This document shows positions 51,075 to 61,694 of a DNA stretch of 64,000 nucleotides, piece after piece. How positions within the stretch are numbered: the stretch's first letter is position 1; each line of letters starts with the position of its first letter. This stretch comes from Nocardioides albus. GTDB taxonomy: Bacteria > Actinomycetota > Actinomycetes > Propionibacteriales > Nocardioidaceae. Under the pieces are notes generated by a model. That model was not told the DNA's origin and did not search any database. It saw only the letters and a program-made list of their open reading frames with translations. Location of the stretch: the NCBI RefSeq assembly GCF_014648255.1, contig NZ_BMQT01000009.1, positions 239,764 through 303,763 on the forward strand, given 5' to 3'. Made by a program: the position numbers and the translations under genes.

Positions 51075-51994
51075 GATCCCAGCTCGGCGCGGGTCGGCGG
51101 GTTGGCTCCCGCGCGCGAGACGGTGACGGCCGCGGCCCGGACGCCGTGGGCCAGCACCTCGCGCCGGTCGCGCTCGAAGTCATCCCAGAGCGCGTCGACC
51201 AGGCCCGCGGAGAAGGTGTCGCCGGCACCGATGGTGTCCACGACCGTCACCTTCTCCGCTTCGACGTCGATCCGCTCGGACGGGGTGATCCAGCTGGCGC
51301 CGTCACCACCGCGGGTGACCGCAACCGCGCCGGCCCCGAGCGCGAGCAGCCGAGCCGCCGCGTCGTCGAGCCCGACCCCGGGGTAGAGGGTCTCCAGATC
51401 CTCGTCGCTCGCCTTGACGACATCGGCGTACGCCGCGGCTCTCTCGATCCGCGAGACGATCTCCTGGCCCGTTCCGGTCAACGTGGGTCGCATGTTGACG
51501 TCGTAGAGGACGCGTACGCCGTCCGGGAGCCCGTCGAGCAGCGCGAAGACCGTCTCGGCGCCGGGCGAGAGCACCGGGGCGAGCGAGCCGACGTGCACGA
51601 ACCGCGGCGTCCCCACGGCGATCTCGCCGAGCTTCCACTCCAGGTCGAAGACGTACGCCGCGGACCCGTCGGCCGCGATGGTGGCCTGCGCCGTCGAGGT
51701 CCTGGCCAGCACGTGCGGGTCGCATGCCAGCCGCACCCCGGACTCGGCCAGGTGGGCGGCCAGGGACCGCCCGCGGGCGTCGTCGGCGTAGGAGGCGGCG
51801 TAGCGCACCGGCCGGCCGAGCCGGCCCAGCGCGACGGCGACGTTGGCGCCGCTCCCGCCGGGATGTTCGTGAGTTTCGCCGTCTGCCGTCGTGACGACAT
51901 CCACCAGCGCTTCACCGACCACCAGGACGTCGTCGGCACCGAGGTCAACCAGTTCAGCCACGGCGTGCACGGTAGCAGCGCGGCGTACCGACAT
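51071..51994 (-). CDS. PfkB-family carbohydrate kinase
   Basis: A 307-residue sugar kinase. The N-terminal substrate motif is HPGGSGANVAVALGRLGR, and the ATP/anion-hole signature is VVDTIGAGDTFSAGLVDAL with catalytic Asp. It phosphorylates a sugar such as fructose or ribose; which is unclear. The GGAG at the first ATG supports the start, though a GTG eight codons later would also serve. It is divergent from aceE across 90 nt. Confidence 0.9.
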   Translation of the reverse strand: MSVRRAATVHAVAELVDLGADDVLVVGEALVDVVTTADGETHEHPGGSGANVAVALGRLGRPVRYAASYADDARGRSLAAHLAESGVRLACDPHVLARTSTAQATIAADGSAAYVFDLEWKLGEIAVGTPRFVHVGSLAPVLSPGAETVFALLDGLPDGVRVLYDVNMRPTLTGTGQEIVSRIERAAAYADVVKASDEDLETLYPGVGLDDAAARLLALGAGAVAVTRGGDGASWITPSERIDVEAEKVTVVDTIGAGDTFSAGLVDALWDDFERDRREVLAHGVRAAAVTVSRAGANPPTRAELGS

Positions 51995-52084
51995 TTTCTC
52001 CGGGATGACCTGCAGAAACCATTACTCGCTGGTAACCGACCGCGATTGTTCAACGGCCCTCAACCGCGTGCGACTATTGAGGAT

Positions 52085-54886
52085 GTGACCGATGAATCCA
52101 CCGAGACGACTGGTGGTCCGCAGGGCCCGACCCCCGCCCAGCCGACCGTAATCCACGAGGGTCTACCGACCCAGCTTCCGGACATTGATCCCGAAGAGAC
52201 CAGTGAGTGGCTCGGCTCGTTCGATGCGATGCTCGAGTCGAGCGGACGCGAGCGGGCCCGCTACATGATGCTGCGTCTGCTGGAGCGAGCCCGCGAGAAG
52301 TCCGTCGGCGTCCCCGCGCTGCGCAGCACCGACTACATCAACACCATCCCCTCCGACCGCGAGCCGTGGTTCCCGGGCGATGAGGACATCGAGCGACGCA
52401 TCCGCGCCTTCATCCGCTGGAACGCCGCCGTCATGGTCTCCTCCGCCAACCGCAAGGGCCTCGAGGTGGGCGGCCACATCGCCACCTACCAGTCCTCCGC
52501 GAGCCTCTACGAGGTCGGCTTCAACCACTTCTTCCGCGGCAAGGACCACCCCGGCGGCGGTGACCAGGTCTTCATCCAGGGCCACGCCTCCCCCGGCATC
52601 TACGCGCGCGCCTTCCTCGAGGGCCGGCTCAACGAGGAGCAGCTGTTCCGCTTCCGCCAGGAGGTCCAGCACGGCGTCGGCCAGGGCATCTCGTCCTACC
52701 CGCACCCGCGCCTCATGCCCGACTTCTGGGAGTTCCCGACGGTCTCCATGGGCCTGACCGGGATCAACTCGATCTACCAGGCGCGGTTCAACCGCTACCT
52801 GCAGAACCGCGGCATCAAGGACACCTCCGACCAGCGCGTGTGGGCCTTCCTCGGCGACGGCGAGATGGGTGAGCCCGAGTCGCTCGGCGCCATCCGGGTC
52901 GCCGCCCGCGAGGAGCTCGACAACCTGGTCTGGGTCGTCAACTGCAACCTGCAGCAGCTCGACGGCCCGGTGACCGGCAACGGCAAGGTCATCCAGGAGC
53001 TCGAGTCCAACTTCCGCGGCGCCGGCTGGAACGTCATCAAGGTCATCTGGGGCCGTGAGTGGGACCAGCTGCTCGCCAAGGACGTCGACGGCGCCCTGGT
53101 CAACAAGATGAACTCCACCCCTGACGGCCAGTTCCAGACCTACTCGGTCGAGACCGGCGCGTACGTCCGGGAGAACTTCTTCGGCTCCGACCCGCGCCTG
53201 CGCAAGATGGTCGAGCAGATGAGCGACGAGCAGATCCGCAAGCTCCCCCGCGGCGGTCACGACTACCGCAAGGTCTACGCAGCCTTCGACGCGGCCACCA
53301 AGACCGTCGGGCAGCCGACCGTCATCCTGGCCCACACCATCAAGGGCTGGACGATCGACGCTCTGGAGGGCAAGAACGCCACCCACCAGATGAAGAAGCT
53401 GACCATGGCGGACCTGAAGAAGTTCCGCGACCGGCTGCTGCTGCCGATCTCCGACAAGGAGCTCGAGGCGACCTACGAGCAGACCGGCGCCGCGCCGTTC
53501 TTCAACCCGGGTCCGGAGTCGGCCGAGATCGAATACATGATGGAGCGTCGCAAGCAGCTCGGCGGCCCGCTCCCCCAGCGCCGGGTCGAGTTCAAGCCGC
53601 TCACCCTGCCGGGCGACAAGGTCTACTCCGAGCTCAAGCAGGGCTCCGGCAAGAACAAGATCGCCTCCACGATGGCCACCGTCCGGCTCCTCAAGGACTG
53701 GATGCGTGACCCGGAGATCGGCAAGCGCATCGTGCCGATCGCTCCTGACGAATACCGCACCTTCGGCATGGACGCGATGTTCCCCAGCGCGAAGGTCTAC
53801 AACCCGGGCGGCCAGCAGTACGAGTCGGTCGACCGGAAGTTGTTGCTCTCCTACAAGGAGTCCGCCCAGGGCCAGCTGCTGCACGAGGGCATCTCCGAGG
53901 CGGGCGCGGTGGCTTCGGCGACCGCTGCCGGCACGGCGTACGCCACCCACGGCGAGCCGATGATCCCGTTCTACATCTTCTACTCGATGTTCGGGTTCCA
54001 GCGCACCGGCGACTCGATCTGGGCGATGGCCGACATGATGGGCCGTGGCTTCCTGATCGGCGCCACCGCCGGCCGCACCACGCTGACCGGTGAGGGTCTG
54101 CAGCACGCCGACGGTCACTCCCCGCTGCTGGCGGCGACCAACCCGGCGGTCGTGCACTACGACCCGGCGTTCGCCTACGAGGTCTCGCACATCATGCAGA
54201 GCGGCCTCGAGCGGATGTACGGCACCTCCGAGGAGCACCCGCACGGCGAGAACGTCATCTTCTACCTGACGGTCTACAACGAGCCGGTCAGCCAGCCCAA
54301 GGAGCCCGAGGGCGTCGACGTCGAGGGCATCCTGAAGGGCATCCACCAGGTCTCGACCGCCCAGGGCGAGGGCCCGAAGGTCCGCCTGCTGGCCTCCGGC
54401 GTCGGCTTCCCGTGGGTCGAGGAGGCCGCTCGCCTCCTCGAGGAGGAGTGGGGCGTCAAGGCCGACACCTGGTCGGTGACCTCGTGGAACGAGCTGGCTC
54501 GCGACGCCATCGACGCCGAGCAGTGGAGCCTCAACCACCCGGGCGAGACCCCGCGCACGCCGTACGTCACCGAGAAGCTCTCGGCGTCCACCGGTCCCGT
54601 CATCGCGGTCTCCGACTACATGCGGGCCGTCCCGCTGCAGATCGCCCGCTGGGTGCCGGACGACTACCGGGTCCTCGGTGCCGACGGGTTCGGCTTCGCC
54701 GACACCCGCCCGGCCGCGCGTCGCTTCTTCCAGATCGACGCCCAGTCCGTCGTCGTCCAGGCCCTCCAGGCCCTGGCCGAGGCCGGCGAGATCGACGCCT
54801 CCCTGGTGAAGAAGGCCTTCGACGCCTACCGCATCGACGACCCGACCGCCGCGAAGGGCATCATGCAGGAGGGCGGGGACGCGTAG
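52085..54886 (+). CDS. aceE: Pyruvate dehydrogenase E1, homodimeric type
   Basis: A 933-residue thiamine-diphosphate enzyme that decarboxylates pyruvate and acetylates the E2 lipoyl group, making acetyl-CoA. The TPP motif is FLGDGEMGEPESLGAIRVAAREELDNLVWVVNCNLQQLDGP in pattern, and IATYQSSASLYEVGFNHFFRG and IQGHASPGIYARAF are AceE signatures. The start is GTG (VTDESTETTG) after TTGAGGAT. In M. tuberculosis aceE (Rv2241) precedes the PucR regulator and the fas-II genes, as here, so acetyl-CoA supply adjoins its main use. The stop is followed by a strong hairpin. Confidence 0.96.
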   Translation: MTDESTETTGGPQGPTPAQPTVIHEGLPTQLPDIDPEETSEWLGSFDAMLESSGRERARYMMLRLLERAREKSVGVPALRSTDYINTIPSDREPWFPGDEDIERRIRAFIRWNAAVMVSSANRKGLEVGGHIATYQSSASLYEVGFNHFFRGKDHPGGGDQVFIQGHASPGIYARAFLEGRLNEEQLFRFRQEVQHGVGQGISSYPHPRLMPDFWEFPTVSMGLTGINSIYQARFNRYLQNRGIKDTSDQRVWAFLGDGEMGEPESLGAIRVAAREELDNLVWVVNCNLQQLDGPVTGNGKVIQELESNFRGAGWNVIKVIWGREWDQLLAKDVDGALVNKMNSTPDGQFQTYSVETGAYVRENFFGSDPRLRKMVEQMSDEQIRKLPRGGHDYRKVYAAFDAATKTVGQPTVILAHTIKGWTIDALEGKNATHQMKKLTMADLKKFRDRLLLPISDKELEATYEQTGAAPFFNPGPESAEIEYMMERRKQLGGPLPQRRVEFKPLTLPGDKVYSELKQGSGKNKIASTMATVRLLKDWMRDPEIGKRIVPIAPDEYRTFGMDAMFPSAKVYNPGGQQYESVDRKLLLSYKESAQGQLLHEGISEAGAVASATAAGTAYATHGEPMIPFYIFYSMFGFQRTGDSIWAMADMMGRGFLIGATAGRTTLTGEGLQHADGHSPLLAATNPAVVHYDPAFAYEVSHIMQSGLERMYGTSEEHPHGENVIFYLTVYNEPVSQPKEPEGVDVEGILKGIHQVSTAQGEGPKVRLLASGVGFPWVEEAARLLEEEWGVKADTWSVTSWNELARDAIDAEQWSLNHPGETPRTPYVTEKLSASTGPVIAVSDYMRAVPLQIARWVPDDYRVLGADGFGFADTRPAARRFFQIDAQSVVVQALQALAEAGEIDASLVKKAFDAYRIDDPTAAKGIMQEGGDA

Positions 54887-54903
54887 CCTGCGCCCCTGCA
54901 AGC

Positions 54904-54957
54904 CGCCGAGTCGGCGCAGATGTCCCAGATTCTTGAGACATCTGCGCCGACTCGGCG
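54904..54957. terminator. 21-bp perfect stem, GCCGAGTCGGCG family, after aceE
   Basis: 54904-54924 pairs without mismatch to 54937-54957 around a 12-nt loop, starting 17 nt past the aceE stop. The outer part, CGCCGAGTCGGCGC, is the core that recurs at 61591 and 61621. It probably terminates aceE, though the following T content is modest. Confidence 0.8.
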
Positions 54958-55015
54958 CTTCTATCTGGGGCAAACACCCGCCCCCGGCAAGTTTCTCGAC
55001 GTACGCAGCGCAAGA

Positions 55016-56203
55016 ATGGACAACGTGACCGCAGTGATCCCACCCACCCGCCAGCGCACCGCGCAGGCGCTGCGGCGCGCGACCGGCCGATTGGCGACGG
55101 CCGCGACGTCGCGCATGGACGACGCGATGCCGTGGTTCAAGGACCTCTCGGCCAAGAACCGGTCCCTGGTCGGGCTGATCGTCCAGGCCGGCATCAAGGA
55201 GTTCGTCGGCTGGTACGCCGGTGGCGCTTCAGCAGACACCGCCAAGCCCGACCTGGCCGCGTCGATGTTCGGCGTCGCGCCTCGGGCGCTGACCGGCATC
55301 ATCACCCTCCAGCAGACCGTCGACCTGGTGCGGCTCTCGATCGAGGTGGTCGAGGCCAACATCGACCACCTTCTCGGGCCCGAGGATGCCGCCGACGTGC
55401 ACGAGGCCATCGGCCGCTATGCCCGTGAGGTCGCGTTCGCCACCGCCGAGGTCTACGCCCGCGCCGCCGAGCAGCGCGGCGCCTGGGACGCCCGCCTCGA
55501 GGCGCTCGTCGTCGACGCCGTCCTGCGCGCCGAGACGGACGAGGTCGTCCTCTCCCGCGCCAGCGCGCTCGGCTGGGACGCAGACCTGCCGCTGTGCGCG
55601 GTGTTGGGCCACGCCCCCGACGGGATCGGCCTCGACGCTGCCATGGAGGAGGTACGCCGCCGCGCCCGCGCCCACGGTCTGCACACGCTGTGCGCGGTCC
55701 AGGGGGACCGGCTCGTGGCCCTGCTCGGCGGCATCGACGACCCGTTGAAGGCCGCCGGCCGCATCGCGGATCTCTTCGCGGACGGTCCCGTCGTGGTCGG
55801 ACCGGTTGCCGCCGGACTGGCGACCGCCGCCAACTCGGCCCGGGCCGCGCTCTCGGCCTATCGGGCAGCGCCGGGCTGGCCCGATGCGCCTCGACCGGCC
55901 CTGAGCCAGTCGTTCCTGCCCGAGCGTGCGCTCGCCGGCGACGCATGGGCCCATCGCTACCTGATCGAGCACCTCTACCAGCCGTTGGTGGAGGCTCGCA
56001 GCACCTTGATCGAGACGCTGGCTGCGTACTTCGCCGCCGGCGGCGGGCTGGAAGCGACCGGCCGGACCTTGTTCGTGCACCCCAACACCGTGCGCTACCG
56101 GCTCAAGCAGGTCGCTGAGCTCACCGGGTTCACCCCCACCGACTCCCGCGACGCTCTCGCCCTGCAGGTCGCTCTGATCCTCGGTCGGCAACAGGCCCAT
56201 TAG
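55016..56203 (+). CDS. PucR-type regulator of fatty-acid synthesis (MabR/FasR-like)
   Basis: A 395-residue regulator. The C-terminal PucR-type helix-turn-helix is LIETLAAYFAAGGGLEATGRTLFVHPNTVRYRLKQVAELTGF in pattern; the N-terminal part is unlike classic PucR proteins and shares MPWFKDLSAKNRSLVGLIVQAGI with MabR/FasR. In Mycobacterium (Rv2242) and Streptomyces (FasR) this gene controls the adjacent FAS operon. The start ATG GAC AAC GTG ACC was chosen; the preceding DNA is the aceE hairpin. It lies 103 nt upstream of fabD, in front of a 17-bp palindrome. Confidence 0.9.
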   Translation: MDNVTAVIPPTRQRTAQALRRATGRLATAATSRMDDAMPWFKDLSAKNRSLVGLIVQAGIKEFVGWYAGGASADTAKPDLAASMFGVAPRALTGIITLQQTVDLVRLSIEVVEANIDHLLGPEDAADVHEAIGRYAREVAFATAEVYARAAEQRGAWDARLEALVVDAVLRAETDEVVLSRASALGWDADLPLCAVLGHAPDGIGLDAAMEEVRRRARAHGLHTLCAVQGDRLVALLGGIDDPLKAAGRIADLFADGPVVVGPVAAGLATAANSARAALSAYRAAPGWPDAPRPALSQSFLPERALAGDAWAHRYLIEHLYQPLVEARSTLIETLAAYFAAGGGLEATGRTLFVHPNTVRYRLKQVAELTGFTPTDSRDALALQVALILGRQQAH

Positions 56204-56221
56204 CGCGCGCTTCGGCGTGAA

Positions 56222-56256
56222 TTGTAGGACACCTACAAGATTGGGTGACCTATATT
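56222..56256 (+). promoter_or_regulatory. fabD promoter with 17-bp palindromic operator
   Basis: TTGTAGG-ACA-CCTACAA (56222-56238) is a perfect inverted repeat. A -10-like TATATT follows at 56251-56256, so the palindrome overlaps the expected -35 position. It lies between the PucR-type regulator and fabD and is the most probable binding site of that regulator, by analogy with MabR and FasR. Confidence 0.65.
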
Positions 56257-56306
56257 CGTCGCCGCTGAAGGTGCTCCGGCCCCCCTCCAGACGGGACCAT
56301 CGTTGC

Positions 56307-57497
56307 GTGCTCGTCATTGTCGCCCCAGGACAAGGTGCTCAGACACCAGGATTCCTCACCCCGTGGTTGGAGGACCCCGCTTTCGCCGCTCGTATGGAGT
56401 GGCTCTCGACCGTCGCAGGCATCGACCTGATCCACTACGGCACGAATGCCGACGCAGACGCGATCCGCGCCACCGAGATCGCCCAGCCGCTGTTGGTCGC
56501 CACCGGTCTGGTAGCGGCCCTCCAGCTCTTCCCGCAGCCGGCGGACGCCTTCAGCAAGATCGGCGCTGTCGCCGGTCACAGCGTGGGTGAGATCACCGCC
56601 GCCGCTGGCGCCCGCGCGATCAGCGCCGAGCAGGCGATGGTGCTCGTTCGTGAGCGTGGCAAGGCGATGGCCGAGGCCGCCGCGAAGACGCCGACCGGCA
56701 TGACCGCGGTGCTCGGCGGCGTCCGCGACGAGGTGCTGGCCGCGATCGAGAAGCACGGCCTCACCCCGGCCAACGACAACGGCCCCGGCCAGATCGTCGC
56801 CGCGGGCACGCTCGAGCAGCTCGAGGCCTTCGCCGCCGAGCCGCCCGCCAAGGCCAGGCTGATGCCCCTCAGCGTCGCCGGTGCCTTCCACACCAGCCAC
56901 ATGGAGCCCGCCGTCGGCCACCTCGCCCGGCTCGCTCAGAGCGTCTCGACCCACGACCCGCGTACGCGTCTGATCAGCAACAAGGACGGCCAGATCGTCC
57001 ACGACGGCGCCAAGGCGCTGGACCGGATCGTCGGCCAGATCGCCAACCCCGTCCGCTGGGACCTCTGCCTCGACACGATGTCCGACATCGGTGTCACCGG
57101 CATCTTGGAGATGCCCCCGGCCGGCACCCTGACCGGGATCGCCAAGCGAGCCCTCAAGGGCGTCGAGACCTTCGCGCTGAAGACTCCCGACCAGCTCGAG
57201 GACGCCCGCGCGTTCGTCGAGAAGCACGGCGAGACCAATCTGATCGAGACCACGCCGACGTGGCGGATGGTCGTCTCCCCCGCCAAGGGCACTTTCCAGA
57301 TCTCCGAGGCCGTCTCGGCGATCGACGTGATCCCCGCCGGCACCGACATCGGCGCCATCGCCAGCCTCCGCGACACCATCGTGATCACCTCCGCCCACGG
57401 CGGCGAGGTCATCGAGTGGCTCGTCGAGGACGGCGACCTCGTCTCACCCGGTCAGCCGCTGCTGCGTCTGCACCCGACAGGAGCACAGAACTCGTGA
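56307..57497 (+). CDS. fabD: Malonyl-CoA:ACP transacylase with C-terminal biotinyl-like domain
   Basis: The first 300 residues are a complete FabD: the active Ser92 in AGHSVGE and His195 in AGAFHTS, with QGAQ near residue 9. FabD is normally about 300 residues; this one has about 95 more. Residues 320-390 (VVSPAKGTF...GGEVIEWLVEDGDLVSPGQPLLRL in pattern) line up with the biotinyl domain of AccB and decarboxylases. At the biotin-lysine position, 11 residues before the second Gly of HGGEV, stands Arg355 (ASLRD in place of AMKM). So the fold is present but biotin cannot be attached there. A docking role to acetyl-CoA carboxylase is a guess. It starts with GTG and overlaps fabH by 4 nt. Confidence 0.93.
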   Translation: MLVIVAPGQGAQTPGFLTPWLEDPAFAARMEWLSTVAGIDLIHYGTNADADAIRATEIAQPLLVATGLVAALQLFPQPADAFSKIGAVAGHSVGEITAAAGARAISAEQAMVLVRERGKAMAEAAAKTPTGMTAVLGGVRDEVLAAIEKHGLTPANDNGPGQIVAAGTLEQLEAFAAEPPAKARLMPLSVAGAFHTSHMEPAVGHLARLAQSVSTHDPRTRLISNKDGQIVHDGAKALDRIVGQIANPVRWDLCLDTMSDIGVTGILEMPPAGTLTGIAKRALKGVETFALKTPDQLEDARAFVEKHGETNLIETTPTWRMVVSPAKGTFQISEAVSAIDVIPAGTDIGAIASLRDTIVITSAHGGEVIEWLVEDGDLVSPGQPLLRLHPTGAQNS

Positions 57498-58480
57498 TCT
57501 CAGCCCCGACAGGTTCGCCGCACGCCCGCATCCTCGGCGTCGGCGGCTACCGCCCGAGCCGGGTGGTCCCCAACAGCGAGATCGTCGACCTGATCGACTC
57601 CTCCGACGAGTGGATCCGCACCCGCTCCGGCATCACCGAGCGTCGCTGGGCGACGGAGGACGAGACCGTACAGATGATGTCGGTCGCCGCCTCGCGCAAG
57701 GCGCTCGAGCATGCCGGGATCGGCATCGACCAGATCGACTGCGTCCTGGTGGCAACGGTCAGCCACCTGCGCCAGACGCCTGCTGTCGCCGCGCTGATCG
57801 CCGACGAGCTCGGCGCGGACCACCCGGCCGCCTTCGACGTCTCCGCGGCCTGTGCGGGCTTCTGCCACGGCATCGCGATGGCCAGCGACATGATCCGCGG
57901 CGGCAGCGCCCGGAACGTACTCGTCATCGGGGTGGAGCGCCTCTCCGACATCACCAACCCGCATGACCGTGGCACCGCGTTCATCTTCGCCGACGGCGCG
58001 GGCGCCGCGGTCGTCGGCCCAAGCGAGGAGCCCGGGATCGGCCCGGTCGTGTGGGGATCCTCGGGCGACAAGGCCAACCACATCCAGACCCCCGACTGGT
58101 TCGATGCGATCGAGGCCAAGGAGACCCCCTGGCTGACGATGGAGGGTAATCCCGTCTTCCGTTGGGCCTCCTACGCCATGGCCAAGGTCGGCCAGGAAGC
58201 GCTCGAGAAGGCCGGCATCACCGCCGACGAGCTCAACTGCTTCGTACCGCACCAGGCAAACATGCGCATCGTCGACGCACTGGCGCGCTCCATGAAGCTG
58301 CCCCCGTCGGTCGAGATCGCCCGCGATATCGCCACCATGGGCAACACCTCGGCCGCCTCGGTCCCGCTCGCTCTCGAGCGGATGATCGAGGAGGGCCAGG
58401 CGAAGTCGGGCGACACCGCCCTGCTCATTGCGTTCGGCGCCGGGCTCGTCTACGCCGCCCAGGTCGTCGTCGTCCCTTAG
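57494..58480 (+). CDS. fabH: 3-oxoacyl-ACP synthase III
   Basis: A 328-residue condensing enzyme that starts fatty-acid chains from an acyl-CoA and malonyl-ACP. The catalytic triad is Cys120 in SAACAGF, His253 in FVPHQAN, and Asn284 in MGNTSAAS. It begins with GTG overlapping the fabD stop (GTGA). The insertion of fabH between fabD and acpP follows the Streptomyces order; mycobacteria have it elsewhere. Branched or acetyl primer preference is not evident. Confidence 0.96.
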   Translation: MISAPTGSPHARILGVGGYRPSRVVPNSEIVDLIDSSDEWIRTRSGITERRWATEDETVQMMSVAASRKALEHAGIGIDQIDCVLVATVSHLRQTPAVAALIADELGADHPAAFDVSAACAGFCHGIAMASDMIRGGSARNVLVIGVERLSDITNPHDRGTAFIFADGAGAAVVGPSEEPGIGPVVWGSSGDKANHIQTPDWFDAIEAKETPWLTMEGNPVFRWASYAMAKVGQEALEKAGITADELNCFVPHQANMRIVDALARSMKLPPSVEIARDIATMGNTSAASVPLALERMIEEGQAKSGDTALLIAFGAGLVYAAQVVVVP

Positions 58481-58531
58481 TCTCGCACCATCCAGAGTTT
58501 CAGCACACAAATCCGAGAGGAAGCACCACAC

Positions 58532-58783
58532 ATGGCCACCACCGAAGAGATCCGCTCCGACCTCGCCGAGATCGTCAACGAGGTCGCCGGCATCGATGTC
58601 GCCGACGTTCAGCTCGACAAGTCGTTCGTCGATGACCTCGACGTCGACTCCCTGTCCATGGTCGAGGTCGTCGTTGCTGCCGAGGAGAAGTTCGGCGTAT
58701 CCATCCCCGACGAGGAGGTCAAGAACCTCAAGACCGTCGGCGACGCAGTGAGCTTCATCGAGAAGGCTTCCGCGAACGCCTGA
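58532..58783 (+). CDS. acpP: Acyl carrier protein
   Basis: An 83-residue acidic carrier. The phosphopantetheine attachment Ser40 is in DLDVDSLSMVEVV. It carries the growing acyl chain through the FAS-II cycle. Strong AGAGGAAG precedes the ATG. It lies 51 nt after fabH and 91 nt before fabF. Confidence 0.97.
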   Translation: MATTEEIRSDLAEIVNEVAGIDVADVQLDKSFVDDLDVDSLSMVEVVVAAEEKFGVSIPDEEVKNLKTVGDAVSFIEKASANA

Positions 58784-58874
58784 CGCGCCCCGGCGGCTCG
58801 GCCAACCCTCCCAGGCCGAGTCGCCGGACCTTCATCACCTGATCCCAACGCGCCAACCACCCCACGGAGACCAC

Positions 58875-60142
<1,268 letters not shown>

Positions 60143-60143
<1 letters not shown>

Positions 60144-61582
60144 TGACCATCACGGCGCCTGCTCCCGCGAGGAAGCAGAAGCTTCCGCGGGACCAGGACC
60201 CCCGCAACCCCGTGATCCGCCTCCGGGCGCTCTTCGACGAGGGCTCCCTCGAGCTCATCTCCCCCGACGACGATTCCGGCATGCTGGCCGCCGTCGGCGA
60301 GGTGGACGGCACCCGAGCGGTCGCCTTCTGCTCGGACGCGACCGTCATGGGCGGCGCGATGGGCGACCTCGGCTGCCGTGTGGTCGTGGACGCCTATCAC
60401 CGCGCGATGACCGACGGCATCCCGATCATCGGGCTGTGGCACTCCGGTGGCGCCCGGCTGGCCGAAGGCGTTCTCTCCCTGCACGCGGTGGGCCGCATCT
60501 TCCACGTGATGACGCAGGCCAGCGGCAAGATCCCGCAGATCTCGGTCGTACTCGGGCCGGCTGCCGGCGGTGCTGCCTACGGTCCCGCCCTCACCGACGT
60601 GGTCATCCTCGGCCCCGAGGGCCGCATCTTCGTGACCGGCCCTGACGTCGTACGCTCCGTCACCGGTGAGGACGTCGACATGCTGCGCCTCGGCGGCCCC
60701 GAGCCGCACGGCCGTCGCTCCGGCGTCGTACACATCCTCACCGAGTCCGAGCGCGAGGCGCTCGACAAGGCCCGCACGGTCGCCTCCCTCCTCGGTTCCC
60801 AGGGTGGCCTCGATGTCGACGCTGTGCAGGACAAAGACCTCGCTGAGCAGCTGCCCGAGTCGAAGAAGCGCGCCTACGACGTCCACCCGCTGGTGGAGAA
60901 CATCCTCGATGAGGGCACCACGCAGGAGCTGCACGCACGGTGGGCGCCCAACATCGTCACCGCCCTGGGTCGCTTCGGTGGCCGCACCGTCGGTGTCGTC
61001 GCCAACAACCCGCTGCGGCTCGGCGGCTGTCTCGACTCCCTCTCCGCGGAGAAGGCCTCGAGGTTCGTACGCCTCTGCGACGCTCTCGGCGTCCCGCTGA
61101 TCGTCCTCGTCGACGTCCCCGGTTATCTGCCGGGCGTCGGCCAGGAGTGGGACGGGGTCGTCCGCCGCGGCGCGAAGCTCCTGCACGCCTTCGGCGAGTG
61201 CGTGGTCCCCCGGGTCACCCTGGTCACCCGGAAGACCTACGGTGGCGCCTACATCGCCATGAACGCCCGCTCCCTCGGCGCGACCAAGGTCTTCGCATGG
61301 CCGGGTGCTGAGGTCGCGGTCATGGGGCCGGTCGCCGCGATCCGCATCCTGCACCGCCGCAAGCTCGCCGAGGTCGCGCCCGACCTGCGTCCCCTGGTCG
61401 AGGCCGAGCTGGCCGCCGAGCACGAGCGGCTCGCCGGCGGCGTCGACAAGGCGGTCGAGATCGGTGTCGTGGACGAGGTCATCGAGCCCACCGCGACCCG
61501 CAGCGCGATCGCCGCTGCCTTCGAGGAAGCGATCCAGACCGTCGGCGTACGCCGCGGCGCCCACGGCAACATCCCGCTCTGA
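60143..61582 (+). CDS. accD6: Acetyl-CoA carboxylase carboxyltransferase (AccD6-like)
   Basis: A 479-residue single-chain carboxyltransferase beta subunit with both crotonase-like halves. The N-half has GLWHSGGARLAEGV and VVLGPAAGGAAYGPALTD; the C-half has LVDVPGYLPGVGQEWDGVVRRGAKLL and KTYGGAYIAMNARSLGA. It transfers CO2 from biotin to acetyl-CoA with a separate biotinylated AccA. It ends the FAS-II operon, as accD6 (Rv2247) does in M. tuberculosis. Confidence 0.95.
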
Positions 61583-61590
61583 TCCAGATC

Positions 61591-61662
61591 ACGCCGAGTC
61601 GGCGCGTCCTGACGGAAAACAACGCCGAGTCGGCGCGTCATGACGCGCCGACTCGGCGTTGT
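61591..61662. repeat. GCCGAGTCGGCG elements with a 44-nt perfect palindrome
   Basis: A single arm copy (ACGCCGAGTCGGCGCGTC) stands at 61591-61608. It is followed by 61619-61662, in which each 22-nt half is the exact reverse complement of the other with no loop (centre CGTCATGACG). It lies between convergent accD6 and DUF3145 genes and probably ends transcription from both sides. Confidence 0.9.
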
Positions 61663-61694
61663 GGTCGACCGTGCTCTGCAGCCGACGGGGCCGC

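Noticed and set aside
52163..54973. Open frame of over 900 codons opposite aceE
   Set aside because: A shadow of the aceE codon bias. AceE motifs are on the plus strand; the antisense protein is Asp/Val/Leu-rich with no domain.
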